Positions 1-10,905 are shown, counted from the stretch's first letter. The stretch: 64,000 nucleotides of DNA from Semisulcospira habei (GCA_036245525.1 BTPG01000007.1:162882847-162946846); one strand, 5' to 3'. The notes: a model not told the origin generated them from the letters alone. Numbers and translations: made by a program.

Positions 1-71
1 GGCCGACACCAGCACGGATAAGGGGTCCAACACTGGTAAGCCCCACAGACCCGACTAGTGGCTATTACCAG

Positions 72-1902
72 GTGACAGAAACGTCAACGCCGCGGCTCAG
101 GCCGCGAGCCCGAACTCTTGCGCAGGCAGCTCCCTCAGTCCCGCCTAATGGCCACTGTTCGGTCACAGATACTCGAGCTCCGAGAGCTAGGCCTCGAGAC
201 AGAACCCCTTCTCGGCACAAGGATGCCGCGCCGGTAATCCCCACAGACCCGACTAGTGGCTCTTACCAGATGACAGAACCGTCAACGCCGCGACTTCGGT
301 CGCGAGCCCACACTCTAACGCCGGCAGCTCCCACAGACCCGACTAGTGGCCTCTGCCCGGTTCCGCCGACTTCATCGGCACGAGGTATGACACAGGAACA
401 GGCTTCAGCACCGGTAGCTGTCTCAGCCCCGACGTTTGTTGCTTCCAAGAAGGTGGAGCCTCCTCCTCCTCGCACTCCTAACGCAAGAGGTCAGCGCTCC
501 GGTCAGGACTTTCAGGGACCTCGACCAGAAGAGCAGGCGCGCCGGACGCGCTCCCGCTCGTCAGGAAACAGTACACGAGACGCAGCATTCCATTGAGGCG
601 ACTCTTACCTGTCTCGGACTGATCAGCGCCACTCTTCTCGCCACCGATCGCTCTCGAGGGACAGGTCACCGCGCCGACGGTCTACTTCCCGTGCTTCTCA
701 TGCTAGCCAGCTCTCACAGACGACTTCCAGGTACGACCCGCCACCGGATGCTCGTCATTCCAGGACGCGGACCCCGGTCTCGGGATTGCCCACGTGTAGA
801 GCGCACCCGTCTTCACCACCCCACTCTAGACGTTTGTCTAACTCGGTCGGACACCACCCTTGGCAACGCTCCCGTTCTAGGTGTTCCCGCCCCCCCCTTC
901 CCGCCGGAGCCGCACCCCGCGGGACAGCAGGTCACGACGACGTACCTCACGCCGGTCCCGGTATTCTTCATGGGAACTATCGCCGGTTCGCCCTGTTCGG
1001 CACCGCTCCCCGGCAGGAAGATCTCCTCCCAAGGCATCGACTTCTTCCCGACCCTTGACTGATCCTTACCTCTCCCTCCTTCCTCGAGCCAAATCCCCCC
1101 CCCCCCCCCCCCCACGCGCACTGCGCTTAGAGGACGATGCCATCAGCCTGGCCCCTGAGGACTCGGTTTCGGTCCTGCTGCGTGATGACAGCCCCTCACG
1201 TTCTAGTCCTTCTCACACCGACCATGACGAAGCTGATCAGGATCAGCAGCCTTCCTTGGTGGGACACAGGTTAGAGACTCTCCGCGCCCTTGACGAGGCG
1301 GCACGAATTATCTCGGCTTGCCTACTGATGGAGGACTGCCCTCCCTCCCCACCGCTGAAGAGGAAGGCCGCGGCCTACGTTGACACTGAGCAACACTCCA
1401 AAACGTTCAAGTCTCACCCCCAACCTCCGGGCTTCGGCAACCTACGGGACGCGTTCTCCGCACGCCTCACGCAGGGCTTCTTGGGCCCCGCTGGTTTCTT
1501 TACGGACGCCAGGTGGCCTTCAGATTTGCACATGTATTTTTGGCAGACCTGGTATGCGGGACACACACAGAACTTCGCCTACGCCCTGCCGAAACCGGAC
1601 TCTCCCGTCTGGTCCTTGGCGGCTACCCCTGCACGACGCATACTCCTTCCCGGGGTGGATCAGACAGCGAAGCTCTGGCCTCAGCGGGATTCCTCGACCT
1701 CCTGACACAAGCCATCGTGCGTCGCGTGGAAGATGCTTGGCATCCGTCCCTGACGCCGCTGCTGGGAGACTTGCTAGCCCTAGCCGTCTCAGGTAACCAT
1801 GCCGCTTACCACACCTGTGTCAACACCATGGCAGCGGCCTCTAACTGTGACCTTTACGTTGGGATGCCCTCCTCCGCACCTGCCCGCTCCCTAACGACGT
1901 GA
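72..1902 (+). pseudogene. DIRS copy 1 gag-like region, broken
   Basis: This is a proline-, arginine- and serine-rich region in several overlapping frames. The recognisable C-terminal core lies at about 1345-1860. It has a basic SPPLKRKAA motif, a stretch resembling WPSDLHMYFWQTWYAGH, and a later segment with VRRVEDAWHPS and AAASNCDL. All of these are also present in copies 3 and 4. Near the start, the phrase CCCACAGACCCGACTAGTGG recurs at about 46, 241 and 330, so the N-terminal part contains a minisatellite. The frame changes near 1700, and a C homopolymer near 1087-1113 interrupts it. Assignment as gag rests on position and on similarity among the copies, not on a known fold. Confidence 0.6.
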
Positions 1903-2299
1903 AGCTTCAACTTTGTCAGGCGCCCCTCGGTGGAGAACTGCTTTTCTGTCCCACGTGGCTTGCTGTCAAGGAAGCTAATAAGGACACCTGGCCCAGCCGC
2001 ACTGTTCCAGCCTCCTTTCAGACTACCCGCAGGCCCCTGGGTCGCACCCTGCGGACGACCAGACCCCCCCCCCCCCCCTGCCCATTCACCAGAGGTGGAC
2101 GTCTTCCCCCCCCCCCCCCCCCCCCCCGACCTCTGGCCTTTCCCCACGCCCGTCCCCTCTCCGGCTCCGCTGCCGCACCCTCTACCAGAACCTGGCCCAA
2201 GCCTGCCCGTCACACCGGGCGGGGCAGGGCCCACTGACTGTCTCACCCCTCGGCCCCCGCCGACCGCTTCGGGGTCTCCTGTCGGCAGGAGGCTCGCAC

Positions 2300-3344
2300 T
2301 TCACAGTGCCGCGTGGCGGATGCTAATACTGGACGACCCTTGGATTCTCGCAACCATCTCAGATGGACTCCTGATCTCCTTTCAATCCTCGCCCCCCCCC
2401 TTGCGCCGTTTTCCAGTGTGGACCTTGGTCCCAACAGACCAGCTCAAAGCAGACGCCCTGCGCAGCGAGGTTGCTGCCTTACTTCGGAAGGCTGCCACAG
2501 AGGTGGTGACTCGACACGACTCCCCAGCCTTCTACAGCCGGCTCTTCGTAGTGCCCAAGCTGGGCGGCAAGTGGCGTCCTGTTATTGACCTGTCGGCGCT
2601 CAACAAGTTCATCGTCGCTCCGTACTTCCGCATGGAGACCGCTGGGGCCCTTCGTTCCGCGGTGCAGCCTATGGACTTCGCAGTCAACCTGGACCTCTCG
2701 GATGCGTATCTTCACGTTCCCATGCACCCAGTCTCCAGACGTTATCTACGCTTCGCCTTCGAGGGTGTGGTCTACCAGTTCCATGCGCTCCCTTGGGCCT
2801 CAACCTCAGCCCTTGGGCCTTCACTCGCATCATGGACGCAGTGGTAGCCAGAGCCCGATGAACGTCCACGAGCCCCACATCCAACTACCTGGATGACCTG
2901 CTGTTGAGGAACCAGGCTGAGTCCACCTTGAACGAAGACTGAGATGCCCTGCTTCAGCTCCTCGAGACTCTGGGCTTCCTGGTCAACTTCGACAAATCCA
3001 ACCTCGTACCGTCGCGCCACTTTGTGCACCTAGGTATGGAGTTCTGCACCGACCTCAACATCGTCCGGCTGCCGGAACCACGCGTCCAGAAGTTGGCGAA
3101 TCTAGCACGGCAGATGTCCCAGACGACTACGATCCCCGCCAGGCAGTGGCTTCAGCTGCTGGGTCTGATGAGTGCTGCAGCAGATCTGATCCCTTTAGGA
3201 TGTCTCTACTCCCGCCCGCTGCAGTTGCATCTCCTCCTTCATTGGCGGCCTACGACGTCCGACCTTGAGGCTCCGGTTCCGGTCCCAACTATGCTCTGTC
3301 CTCACCTTCTTCGCTGGGCGGATCCCACCTGGCTCACGACGTGA
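2300..3344 (+). pseudogene. DIRS copy 1 reverse transcriptase, broken
   Basis: This is the RT of a DIRS element, which would copy element RNA into DNA. Visible motifs in order are KWRPVIDLSALNKF, NLDLSDAYLHVPMHP, and the catalytic YLDD box at 2886-2897. After these comes a thumb/connection segment (GFLVNFDKSNL, HLGMEFCTDLN). The reading frame shifts between about 2790 and 2880, because the PFGLNLSPWVFTRI motif seen in copy 3 is garbled here. A stop follows YLDD near 2940. It is therefore non-functional as it stands. Confidence 0.8.
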
Positions 3345-3779
3345 GTGCCGCTGTTCTCGCCACCTCCTATCCTCTCCCTCTGCATCGCCGCGATCCTCTC
3401 TGGTTGGGGAGCACACCTTCTTCCGTCATTCGAGACTGCTTCTGGCCTGTGGCCCCCGGAATCGCTGTCCCGACACATCAACTGGTTGGAACTGAAGGCG
3501 GTCTGGCAAGCTCTCCTTGCGTGGGAATCTCGCCTTCTACATCAGGAGCTACTGGTGCTGTCAGACAACTCCATGGTCGTCGTCTACATCCAGAAGCAAG
3601 GCGGGACCCACTCTCCCTCCCTCTGCATCCTCTATCAGGTGCTCCGGTGGTGCGAGGATCGGGACATCACGCTCCACGCACGTCACATTCCGGGTCATCT
3701 GAATGTTCTAGCCGACTCCCTCTCCCGACGCGGTCAGCTTCTCCATACCGAGTGGTCGCTGCGTCCAGACATTTTTTGA
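3345..3779 (+). pseudogene. DIRS copy 1 RNase H domain
   Basis: This RNase H domain would degrade the RNA strand during reverse transcription. Conserved acidic positions appear as ELKAVWQALLAWES (Glu), LVLSDNSMVVVYI (Asp) and NVLADSLSR (Asp). The HIPGHLNVLADSLS motif is typical of RNase H linked to retroelement RTs. The first catalytic Asp is replaced: this copy reads CIAAILSGWG where copies 2 and 3 have CIDAS and CMDAS. The 144-codon frame is otherwise open, ending at TGA near 3777. Confidence 0.75.
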
Positions 3780-3806
3780 TTAATCGGAGCAGCCTGGGAG
3801 ACACCC

Positions 3807-4063
3807 ATGATCGACCTGTTCGCCACGAGATGGAATCGCCAGCTCCCTCTCTTTGTCTCGCCAATTCCAGACCCTCTTGCCTGGGCAGTCGACGCTCTCT
3901 CCATTCCCAGGGACAGTCTGGTCGCCTACGCCTACCCACCGACGGTGCTCGTCCCCAAGGTTCTACACAAGCTCAGAGGGTGCAACGCGGTCCTGTTCCT
4001 GGTGGCTTCGTTCTGCTGGACCAAGTTAAGGACGACCGACCTCCTGAACCTCGTCACGCCCCT

Positions 4064-4095
<32 letters not shown>

Positions 4096-4110
4096 TGCGC
4101 ACTATGCTCA
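3807..4110 (+). pseudogene. DIRS copy 1 segment between RNase H and recombinase
   Basis: This conserved block begins MIDLFATRWNRQLPLFVSP and continues through VAYAYPPTVLVPKVL and CNAVLFLVASFCW. It recurs in copies 2 and 3. It sits where DIRS1-like elements are reported to carry a methyltransferase-like region, but I see no clear DPPY-type catalytic motif. I therefore leave its function open. A C homopolymer of about 30 nt ends the block. Confidence 0.5.
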
Positions 4111-4129
4111 AGCAACCACGGCAGGCACT

Positions 4130-5163
4130 GTACCACCCGTGCCCCAAGCATCTCCTCCTCCACACCTGGAGGTTGTCCGGCAAGCCCTCTCCGCTAGAGG
4201 CTTCTCAGGTGCGGCAGTGGACGCGATCGCTACAGCCCGCAGAACTTCGACCAGACGAGTCTACGAAGGCAAGTGGAGAGTACTCTGCGCGTGGTGTGAT
4301 GACAGACGCCTCTACCCCATCGATTTGACAGTTCCTCAGGTGGCGGATTTCTTCCTCTGGCTGTTCAACGACCAGCGGTTAGCGCCAATCACCATCGGGG
4401 GCTACCTGGCCATGATCGCTGACACGTACCGGCATCTAGGACAACCCGACCCGGGTTCCTGCAAAGACCTTGCCGACCTGATGGCCCATTTCGGTCTACA
4501 ACGTCCCACTCTTCGCTCCCTGGTGCCGCGATGGGACCTGCCGTGGGTGCTTACTTGGCTCAACTCGGCCCGCTTCGAGCCGATCCAGTCGGCGAGACTA
4601 CCAGACGTGACGCGAAAGACTTGCTTCCTTATGGCTCTTGCGTCAGCCTCCAGGGTCAGCGAGCTACACGCCCTTTCAGCACGCCCCGCCAGTTGCAGTT
4701 CTGGACGGACGGTTCGGTTCAACTGCTACTGGACCCGGTCTTCCTAGCCAAGACCAGATCTCCTTCGGCTGCCCCTCAATTGGTCACCATAGAACCATTA
4801 AGAGACCCAGGCTCCACCTGTGAGTCCAGACAACAGGACCCGGTGTGGGCCTTACGTGTGTACCTGCGCTGGACCAAGCCGCTACGCAGGGGACGCACCC
4901 GCCTATTTCTTCCTCTGTCCCCAGGTAGAAATGACATCTCGGCCCAGACGATGTCCTCCTGGCTCCAGTGGGTGATACGATCTGCCTACCAGGAACTCGC
5001 CCCTGATACAGCCAAACGCATGAACATCAGGGTGCACAAGATCAAAGACATTGTGGCGGCCGTGGGTTGGCGAGTGGAGACCTTCGCACGCTTCTACCTG
5101 AGGGACCTCTCCGGCCAGCGCCAGAACCTTTCGTTGGTGGGGGACATCGTGGGGGGGGCAACA
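4130..5163 (+). pseudogene. DIRS copy 1 tyrosine recombinase, broken
   Basis: This is a phage-integrase-type recombinase that would insert the circular DNA intermediate. The N-terminal core-binding part (RRVYEGKWRVL, PQVADFFLWLF, GGYLAMIADTYRHLG) is clear. The catalytic-domain Arg lies in SASRVSELHA, and the tyrosine in FARFYLRDL near 5090. Compared with copy 3, about 20 residues around the HxxR box are deleted; this copy reads VHKIKDIVAAVGW. The second catalytic Arg is therefore missing, and there is also a frame change near 4690. It is inactive. Confidence 0.8.
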
Positions 5164-5172
5164 CTCCCTCCT

Positions 5173-5177
5173 GGCGC
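5173..5177. repeat. Left target-site duplication GGCGC
   Basis: GGCGC lies immediately left of the inserted element and recurs at 7508-7512 immediately right of it. Removing the element and one copy restores the ...CTCC-GGCGCCCTAGGCGCC-GTA... sequence found in the other DIRS copies, for example near 44045. Confidence 0.75.
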
Positions 5178-5695
5178 ACGCCTTTACTATAGCCGACACT
5201 TAGTTCGCTTCCAGCTGCCAGAGAGATAAGGCTGCCGCGAGTTCCACTCTCGCCCGCTCATTCTATTTATATCGCACTACTGAGCGGTACACAGCGTGAC
5301 CGGCTCTCTGCCGCTATAACAACTACCTACACATTTGTATTCATAACACATCTCTGCCTGAAATGACTGTTGTGGAAGCAACATCGTTCAAATGTTGAAA
5401 TTCTCACCTACACACTGATACCAAACATGACAACATTACGACTTGCACTTGTGTAGCAGGTCATGGTGAAAATAAAGAGAACCGGAATTTGTTGATGTAC
5501 GAAAACGAGAATTTATTGTGAAATTGACAAAGTTCCCACAGCCATAACACAAATACGCTACTTTTCCCAGTGAAACACACTTGCATGCATAAGGGTTAGC
5601 ATGCCTACAGTACGTATCACTTAATGGATTTTGGGTTCATGGTGGGGGACGGAAGCAGGAGGGTAATTAATGAGGTCACTGACAGGTGTCGACAG
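5178..5695. repeat. Left terminal inverted repeat of the RAG1-N-like element
   Basis: The segment is closely matched, in inverted orientation, by 6972-7507 and again in part by 6566-6971. It includes the complements of the GATGTTGCTTCCACAACAGT and TGTTATAGCGGCAGAG segments of the right end. Confidence 0.8.
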
Positions 5696-5857
5696 ACAAG
5701 TTCCAGACATCCGACTTGGTGTACACTCCCGGCATTGGGGAAAGAGAGGGCTTAGTTACACGGATACTATTGAGGAGATAGCCACGTTTCTTTCTTGGGA
5801 AATAGTGTAACACTAACAGTCAACTTTGTAAATGTACTTTTGATTTAACTTTTGATC

Positions 5858-6454
5858 ATGATGGAGTCTGATGAAACGCGTACAGTCTGTGTACACACAG
5901 GTGTGTTCCATGCAATGAGAGTTAATGCATTGTGCAGAATATGTGGCGAGAGATCACAAAAGAGATACACGGATAAAAAGTCATTTCTTTGTATCAATTA
6001 TGAACACTTAATCCACAAGTGTTATGGAATTAATATCCAGGAAGACAAAGACATGATGCACTCCAAAACAATGTGTAGGAGTTGCTATTGTCGGATGAAA
6101 CGGATAGACTCGACTGAAACACGTGTGTCCGAGGAGACAACGCAAAATGCGGCGTCTGATATTGCCTCATCACAACACATTTGGACCATGTTCCATCCAA
6201 ATACGAGTGTTGAAGAATGTGTCGCGTGTGTTCACTTCATGCAGCTAGGTAAAGGAGGACGACCAGCGAAGCGGGGTTCCCGGCATGGAAAGAAACGATC
6301 GTTTCGATCCGCGGAATGTGACACTCATAACACTGACACTGATAACAGCACTAATGAAGGTGATAGTGGTATACAAGTTTTTATTCCGCCGACGTCTACT
6401 CCCTGTAAAACGGTTCTTATGTCTAGTGTGTCAGAAAATGTGTTAAACCTCAAG
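5858..6454 (+). CDS. RAG1 N-terminal-domain-like protein (first exon or sole ORF)
   Basis: The protein is not a transposase core. It matches the pattern of the pre-RING zinc-binding part of RAG1: LCRICG with its CxxC pair near residues 26-29, and a spaced (I/F)xIxxDxDxxH segment. A second CxxC follows (MCRSC, near 73-76), then W-x2-FHPNTSVEECVAC, paralleling the RAG1 WHPH...CxxC stretch, and a basic patch GRPAKRGSRHGKKR. I chose ATG 5858, where two ATGs are adjacent. The frame is open to a stop at about 6640. However, a strong donor (AAG|GTATGT) at 6455 marks a likely exon end, beyond which the sequence becomes terminal repeat. The vertebrate domain acts as a zinc-bound accessory or E3-associated region; the role here is unknown. 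Confidence 0.65.
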
Positions 6455-6565
6455 GTATGTTTAAAAACACTGTTGAATATTGTGACCTGTTATGGACTGA
6501 TCGTATTTCGGGATGGCAATAGCAGTCTGTGGAGTACCGAGACGGCTGCGGGCGAGAAATGCCAG

Positions 6566-7377
6566 AACACGCGACCTGTCAGTGACCTCATTAACCACCC
6601 TCCTGCTTCCGTCCCCCACTATGAATCCAAAATCCGGTAAGTGATACTTACTGTAGGCATGCTGACCCTTATGCACGCAAGTGTGTTTCATTGGGAAAAG
6701 TAGCGTCTTTGTGTTATGGCTGTGGGAACTTTGTCAATTTCACAACAAACACCGACATCAACAAATTCCCGTTCCCTTTATTTTTACCATAACCTACTAC
6801 ACAAGTGTAAGTCGTAATGTTGTCATGTTTGGTATCAGTGTGTAGGTGAGAATTTCAACTTTTGAACGATGTTGCTTCCACAACAGTCACTTCAGGCAGA
6901 TTTGTGTTATGAATACAAACCAGTAGGTAGTTGTTATAGCGGCAGAGCGCCGGTCACGCCGTGTACCGCACAACACGCGACCTGTCAGTGACCTCATTAA
7001 CCACCCTCCTGCTTTCGTCCCCCACCATGAATCCAAAATCTGCTAAGTGATACTTACTGTAGGCATGCTGACCCTTATGCATGCAAGTGTGTTTCGTTGG
7101 GAAAAGTAGCGTCTTCGTGTTATGGCTGTGGGAACTTGGTCAATTTCACAACAAACACCGACATCGTACATCAACAAATTCCCGTTCTCTTTATTTTCAC
7201 CATAACCTGCTACACAAGTGCAAGTCGTAATGTTGTCATATTTGGTATCAGTGTGTAGGTGAGAATTTCAACTTTTGAACGATGTTGCTTCCACAACAGT
7301 CACTGTAGGCAGAGATGTGTTATGAATACAAATGTGTAGGTAGTTGTTATAGCGGCAGAGCGCCGGTCACGCCGTGT
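6566..7377. repeat. 406-bp direct duplication of the inner terminal-repeat segment
   Basis: Two head-to-tail copies (6566-6971 and 6972-7377) start with AACACGCGACCTGTCAGTGA and run through the TIR interior. The right end therefore carries two TIR interiors and the left end one. Copies differ by scattered substitutions and a short insertion near 7165. Confidence 0.8.
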
Positions 7378-7507
7378 ACCCCACAGTAGCAAGCGATATA
7401 AATAGAATGAGCGGGCGAGAGTGGAATGTGACCTCGCGGCGCCTTATCTCACTGGCAGCTGGAAGCGAACTAAGTGCTAGGCGCCAGCACTGGCTGGTAA
7501 AGCCGTG

Positions 7508-7512
7508 GGCGC
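7508..7512. repeat. Right target-site duplication GGCGC
   Basis: This is the partner of 5173-5177. The DIRS sequence resumes with CCTAGGCGCCGTAAGTATC. Confidence 0.75.
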
Positions 7513-7629
7513 CCTAGGCGCCGTAAGTATCTTTGCTAAAATTAGAGGGAGGTTGCTTGGGGAGGGCGGCTCTAGTACCATTGATGGCGTGGGGTAGGGC
7601 GTTATAGCGGTACCCACCTCCTCTTCGGG

Positions 7630-7743
7630 ATTCTTCCTATTAGTAATACCATCGGTAATGTGTTTTGAGGAAACAAATGTACTTTTCTTTAAAATGAATT
7701 TTTTCCAAAAATACTTACCGATGGTATTACTCGAAGGTCCCTC
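7630..7743. repeat. DIRS copy 1 internal complementary region
   Basis: The block joins the complement of a DIRS left end (GGTAATGTGTTTTGAGGAAAC) to the complement of the right outer end (AAAATACTTACCGATGGTATTAC). In DIRS elements this region templates completion of the ends and formation of the circle. Confidence 0.75.
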
Positions 7744-7764
7744 CCACCTGCCCCGCTTGCCGCC

Positions 7765-7995
7765 GGTCCGCTAAGAAACTGACTGAGGTACTAAGCGCTG
7801 AGCGCATGCGTGGTTGGATTGGAAGGGAGGCTACCCGGGTTGCCGCTTAGGCTATGGCGCCCCTCACCTGCCATCATGACCATACTCGTACACAACAATT
7901 TTGGGCTAAAATTAGACTAGCTAAGAAATCATTCCTATTAGTAATACCATCGGTAAGTATTTTTCGAAAAAATTCATTAAAAAAAACAAACATTT
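7765..7995. repeat. DIRS copy 1 right inverted terminal repeat
   Basis: It begins near GCTAAGAAACTGACTGAGG and runs through ACACAACAATTTTGGGCTAA to ATACCATCGGTAAGTATTTT. It ends around ACAAACATTT. The left partner lies outside the window. Coordinates are approximate. Confidence 0.65.
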
Positions 7996-8170
7996 TATGC
8001 ATCTATATTTGTGGAACAGTTGTGAGTGCGTGTGTTCAGCATCTGGGCACAGTCTACTTAGCATTGTCAGCATTATAAATAAACATATTATGAGTTTGGG
8101 TGCTGAGAATTGTCTGCCGCTTTGAACATACAGTAATTTTTCAGTTTTGCGACTGTGTTTTGTCAGTATG

Positions 8171-8376
8171 TTTGTTTCCTCAAAACACATTACCAATGAC
8201 ATTACTGTTAGGAATAGTGTCTTAGCTAGCATAATTTCAGCCAAAATTGGTTGTGTACCTATATGGCAAGGGAGGCAACAAGGGGCTCCATAACCTAGCC
8301 AGTATCGTAGCCTCCCTTCCATTGCCATCCGGGCACATGCCCACCGGATTCCCGCCAGTCTGTTTCTTAGCTAGCT
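8171..8376. repeat. DIRS copy 2 left inverted terminal repeat
   Basis: The reverse complement matches 13302-13525, for example GCCAAAATTGGTTGTGTACC on the left against GGTACACAACCAATTTTGGC on the right. A leader of about 500 bp with repeated GTGCTAGCTTGGA phrases follows, with no ORF I can support. Confidence 0.8.
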
Positions 8377-8859
8377 GTGAACGGTTGTGTACCTACTCTA
8401 CTGCGCCTCGGCTGTGTACGGTGTGACCGGTCGTCTTTAACCTTGGACTTGTTCTTGTTACCGTATGCTATGTGCTAGCCTGGGATTACGGTGTTCACTG
8501 TGCTAGCTTGGATTTTACCACTGTGCTTCCTAGGATTACTGTGGTTCTGGATTTTGGCTGCGTACGGTGTGACCGGTCGCCTTGTGGCTTGGAGTTCTGC
8601 CGTGTACACTGTACTAGCCTGGGATTAATGTGTTCACTGTGCTAGCTTGGAGTTTACCTTTGTCGGACTTTGTGGTGCTGGGGACTTGGATTACTTCCCG
8701 TGTTTTCCGCCCTAACCTTGGATTACTGTGTTTATGGTGCTAGCTTAGAGCTACCTTCGTGGTACGGCCTCTACCGTTGGTGGTGCGGGGCTTCACTTCT
8801 GCGACACGTTGGTCCCCTATGGCCTCTGGCCTCTCTGACATGGTAAGGTAAAACCTCAG

Positions 8860-9570
8860 TTGTTACCCATGACCGGCGCTCAGGGAAGGGAGGTTAGAGC
8901 GCCGGGCGACAGCAATGGCCGTGGATTTGGCATTGGGTACGAAGTCTACCTTTGCACACGTACGCTCGTCGCGTGGCCTCGGAGAGCCATGCTCGCTCGC
9001 CTATCACTGTTGACTATGTTTTGCAGTTTACAAGTCCGCATTTGCACGCTTGTGGGGACTTCCAATAGCCGAGGGATGCGCATGCCGTCTGCCTATTCTG
9101 TTCCGGCTGGGTCTCCACTCACCCGTGCCTTGTCTGCGCCCCTAGCTAGACGAGCAGTGGTTTTCATCCTGCCTAATGCCCGGTTGCGCCACGATGCAGG
9201 GCGTTAGGAGTTCCGTGCGGCCACCTGTACCCCAACCTCCTTCACCCTTACGGGACAGGTTGCCAGTGACAAGTACCCTCAGCAGGATGAAAAGGCTGGA
9301 CCAGGGGGCGCTCGCTTGCCATTACAGACCTACGAGCCAGGCCGCAGGACGGGTTACCACTCCTAGGACTTCGGCCGATTTCGCGCCAGCTCATTAAGTA
9401 CTGAGAGTGAGAGTATCCAGTATGAGTCTGGCCCGCAACGTGCATGTACGACCCGCCTTCCGGCCATGAATCCGGACACAGCTTCTGGAGTACGGCCCTC
9501 CAAATCCTCGGCACAGATCCAGCACAGACGTTCGGCGTCCCGCTCCAAGGTCAGTGACAGGCGCCCACGA
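8860..9570 (+). pseudogene. DIRS copy 2 gag-like region, decayed
   Basis: The region around 9015-9190 corresponds, across frames, to the Cys-rich N-terminal gag motif seen intact in copies 4 and 5 (QVRTxxLCGD...VCLPCAGC...CxVC). Here most cysteines are lost. The following 9570-10070 is low-similarity gag remnant without a usable frame. Confidence 0.4.
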
Positions 9571-10399
9571 CAGGACAAGACTGCTGGACTAACGTGCGCC
9601 TGCTCGTCGGATAAAAGTTAAAGGGACGAGCCGGGTTCACGCCCCGTCTACCCTCCCGTGCGGACGGGTGACTGGGTGTTAGAAGGACCGAGCGGACTCC
9701 CGTACCTCGACGGCGGTCGCGCTCATGGGACATGCCGCTACGACTGCGGACTGCTTCCTGTGACTTGGATGCCAGCTGTCACCCTAGGCCTGCCTCCAAG
9801 ACAGGAGTACGGCCGTCCAAACCCTTGGAAAGCCCAACAAAGTGGTTCCGTCCCAAGGTCAGTGACAAGTACCCTCACCCCGGGCAAGACTACGGGACCA
9901 GTGTATGGCCACTCACCTTTCAAGGAGCTTGGAGCCTGGCCCACAGCGAGTTGCTCTCCCCGCCTGTTCGGCCTCCCGATTCCTCGCGGCCACTAGAATT
10001 GTTTTTGTGTACACGTCACGGTTTTTTAGTTGTGTGTACACATTGTAAAGCGCTTAGAGCTGGGAGGTAAGTTAAGTGCTGTATGATAATGATCGTTTTT
10101 TATTCTTATTAGTAGCTTCGGCGGACGACACAGGGTCCCCGCCGGGCCCCCAGGGCTCTGGGATAAAATTTCTCCAGTCCCGGCACCTCACACGTCGGCC
10201 TGCGGAGACTGCGCTTGACTATGCATGCCTGAGCCTCTTCGTTCGGCGCATTGAGGATCAGAGACACCCTCCACCCGCCGCGGTTAAGGAACTTCCTGGC
10301 TTGCCGGTCACCACCAACCACGCTGCGGTCGATGCCTTGCCTGCTGCCACTTCCTTTGAACTGGTGCTTCGGGATGCCCCCTGCGCTGCGGCCTCGACC

Positions 10400-10905
10400 T
10401 CCTGACCGTTTAGGGAGCAGCTACGACAGACAACGCACGCGCGCTCCGCGCTGTACAAGTTCATCGCCGCCCCGTCCTTCCACGCGGAGGCCACCTGAGC
10501 CTTCGCGCCGCAGTGCAGCCTATGGACTTGGCCGTCAGCCTGGATCTGTCGGATGCGTTCTGCTCGTCCCCAGGCACCCCATCTCCAGCCTTTACCTCTG
10601 CTTCGCCTTCGGCGGCGTGGTCTACCAGTGTCGCGCGCTTCCCTTCAGTGTCAACCGCAGCCACTTGGTGTTCACCCACATCATGGACGCTGTAGTAGAC
10701 AAGGCCAGACGGACGTCTTCGTGCTTCACATTGACATACCTAGACGATCTTCTCTTGCGGAACCGGTTGGAGGCCTCCTTGGAGAAGGACTGAGTTGCAC
10801 TTCATGATCTCCTCGACAGGCTCGGCTTCCTGTTCAACGTGGGCAAGTTCGACCTCACGCCGTCGCGCCGCTTGTCCACCTAGGGATGGAATTTTCGTAC
10901 CGGCC
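10400..10905 (+). pseudogene. DIRS copy 2 reverse transcriptase, truncated and broken
   Basis: The region contains VQPMDLAVSLDLSDAF and, after a frame change, SVNRSHLVFTHIMDAVV. It ends with the catalytic LTYLDDLLLRN box near 10735. The KWRPVIDLSALNK motif present in copies 1 and 3 is missing, so the N-terminal fingers are deleted. A stop follows near 10793. Confidence 0.7.

Larger units (their letters stand above)
5178..7507 (+). mobile_element. RAG1-N-like (N-RAG-TP-type) DNA transposon inserted in DIRS copy 1
   Basis: This 2330-bp element has long terminal inverted repeats. The left arm (about 5178-5695) matches the reverse complement of the right end. The best arms include CACTTAGTTCGCTTCCAGCT near 5197 and its complement near 7480. 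Outermost ends are ACGCCTTTAC on the left and, read inward, CACGGCTTTACC on the right. It is flanked by the 5-bp GC-rich duplication GGCGC. CAC-type ends and GC-rich 5-bp duplications are features of the Transib/RAG superfamily. The single ORF resembles the N-terminal part of RAG1 rather than its catalytic core. From memory, an Aplysia transposon called N-RAG-TP has this composition. Transposase would have to come from another element. Confidence 0.75.
1..7995 (+). mobile_element. DIRS-like retrotransposon copy 1 (5' end outside window)
   Basis: This tyrosine-recombinase retrotransposon runs gag, RT, RNase H, then recombinase, all on the + strand. The left inverted terminal repeat is outside the window. 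The 3' part keeps the internal complementary region (7630-7743) and the right inverted repeat to about 7995. DIRS elements integrate through a circular intermediate and the recombinase, and leave no target-site duplication. All reading frames are broken by stops, indels and long C runs. A 2.3-kb DNA transposon is inserted at 5178-7507, just after the recombinase. Confidence 0.85.

Noticed and set aside
3807..4110. Calling the IDLFATRW block a methyltransferase
   Set aside because: The position fits reports for DIRS1 elements, but I cannot see the catalytic motif, so function is left open.
263..5199. Long - strand ORFs over DIRS copy 1
   Set aside because: They are shadows of GC-rich + strand coding sequence; the RT, RNase H and recombinase motifs are only on the + strand.
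7921..8328. - strand ORF of 135 codons
   Set aside because: It spans the end of DIRS copy 1, the spacer and the left repeat of copy 2, a combination that cannot be one gene.
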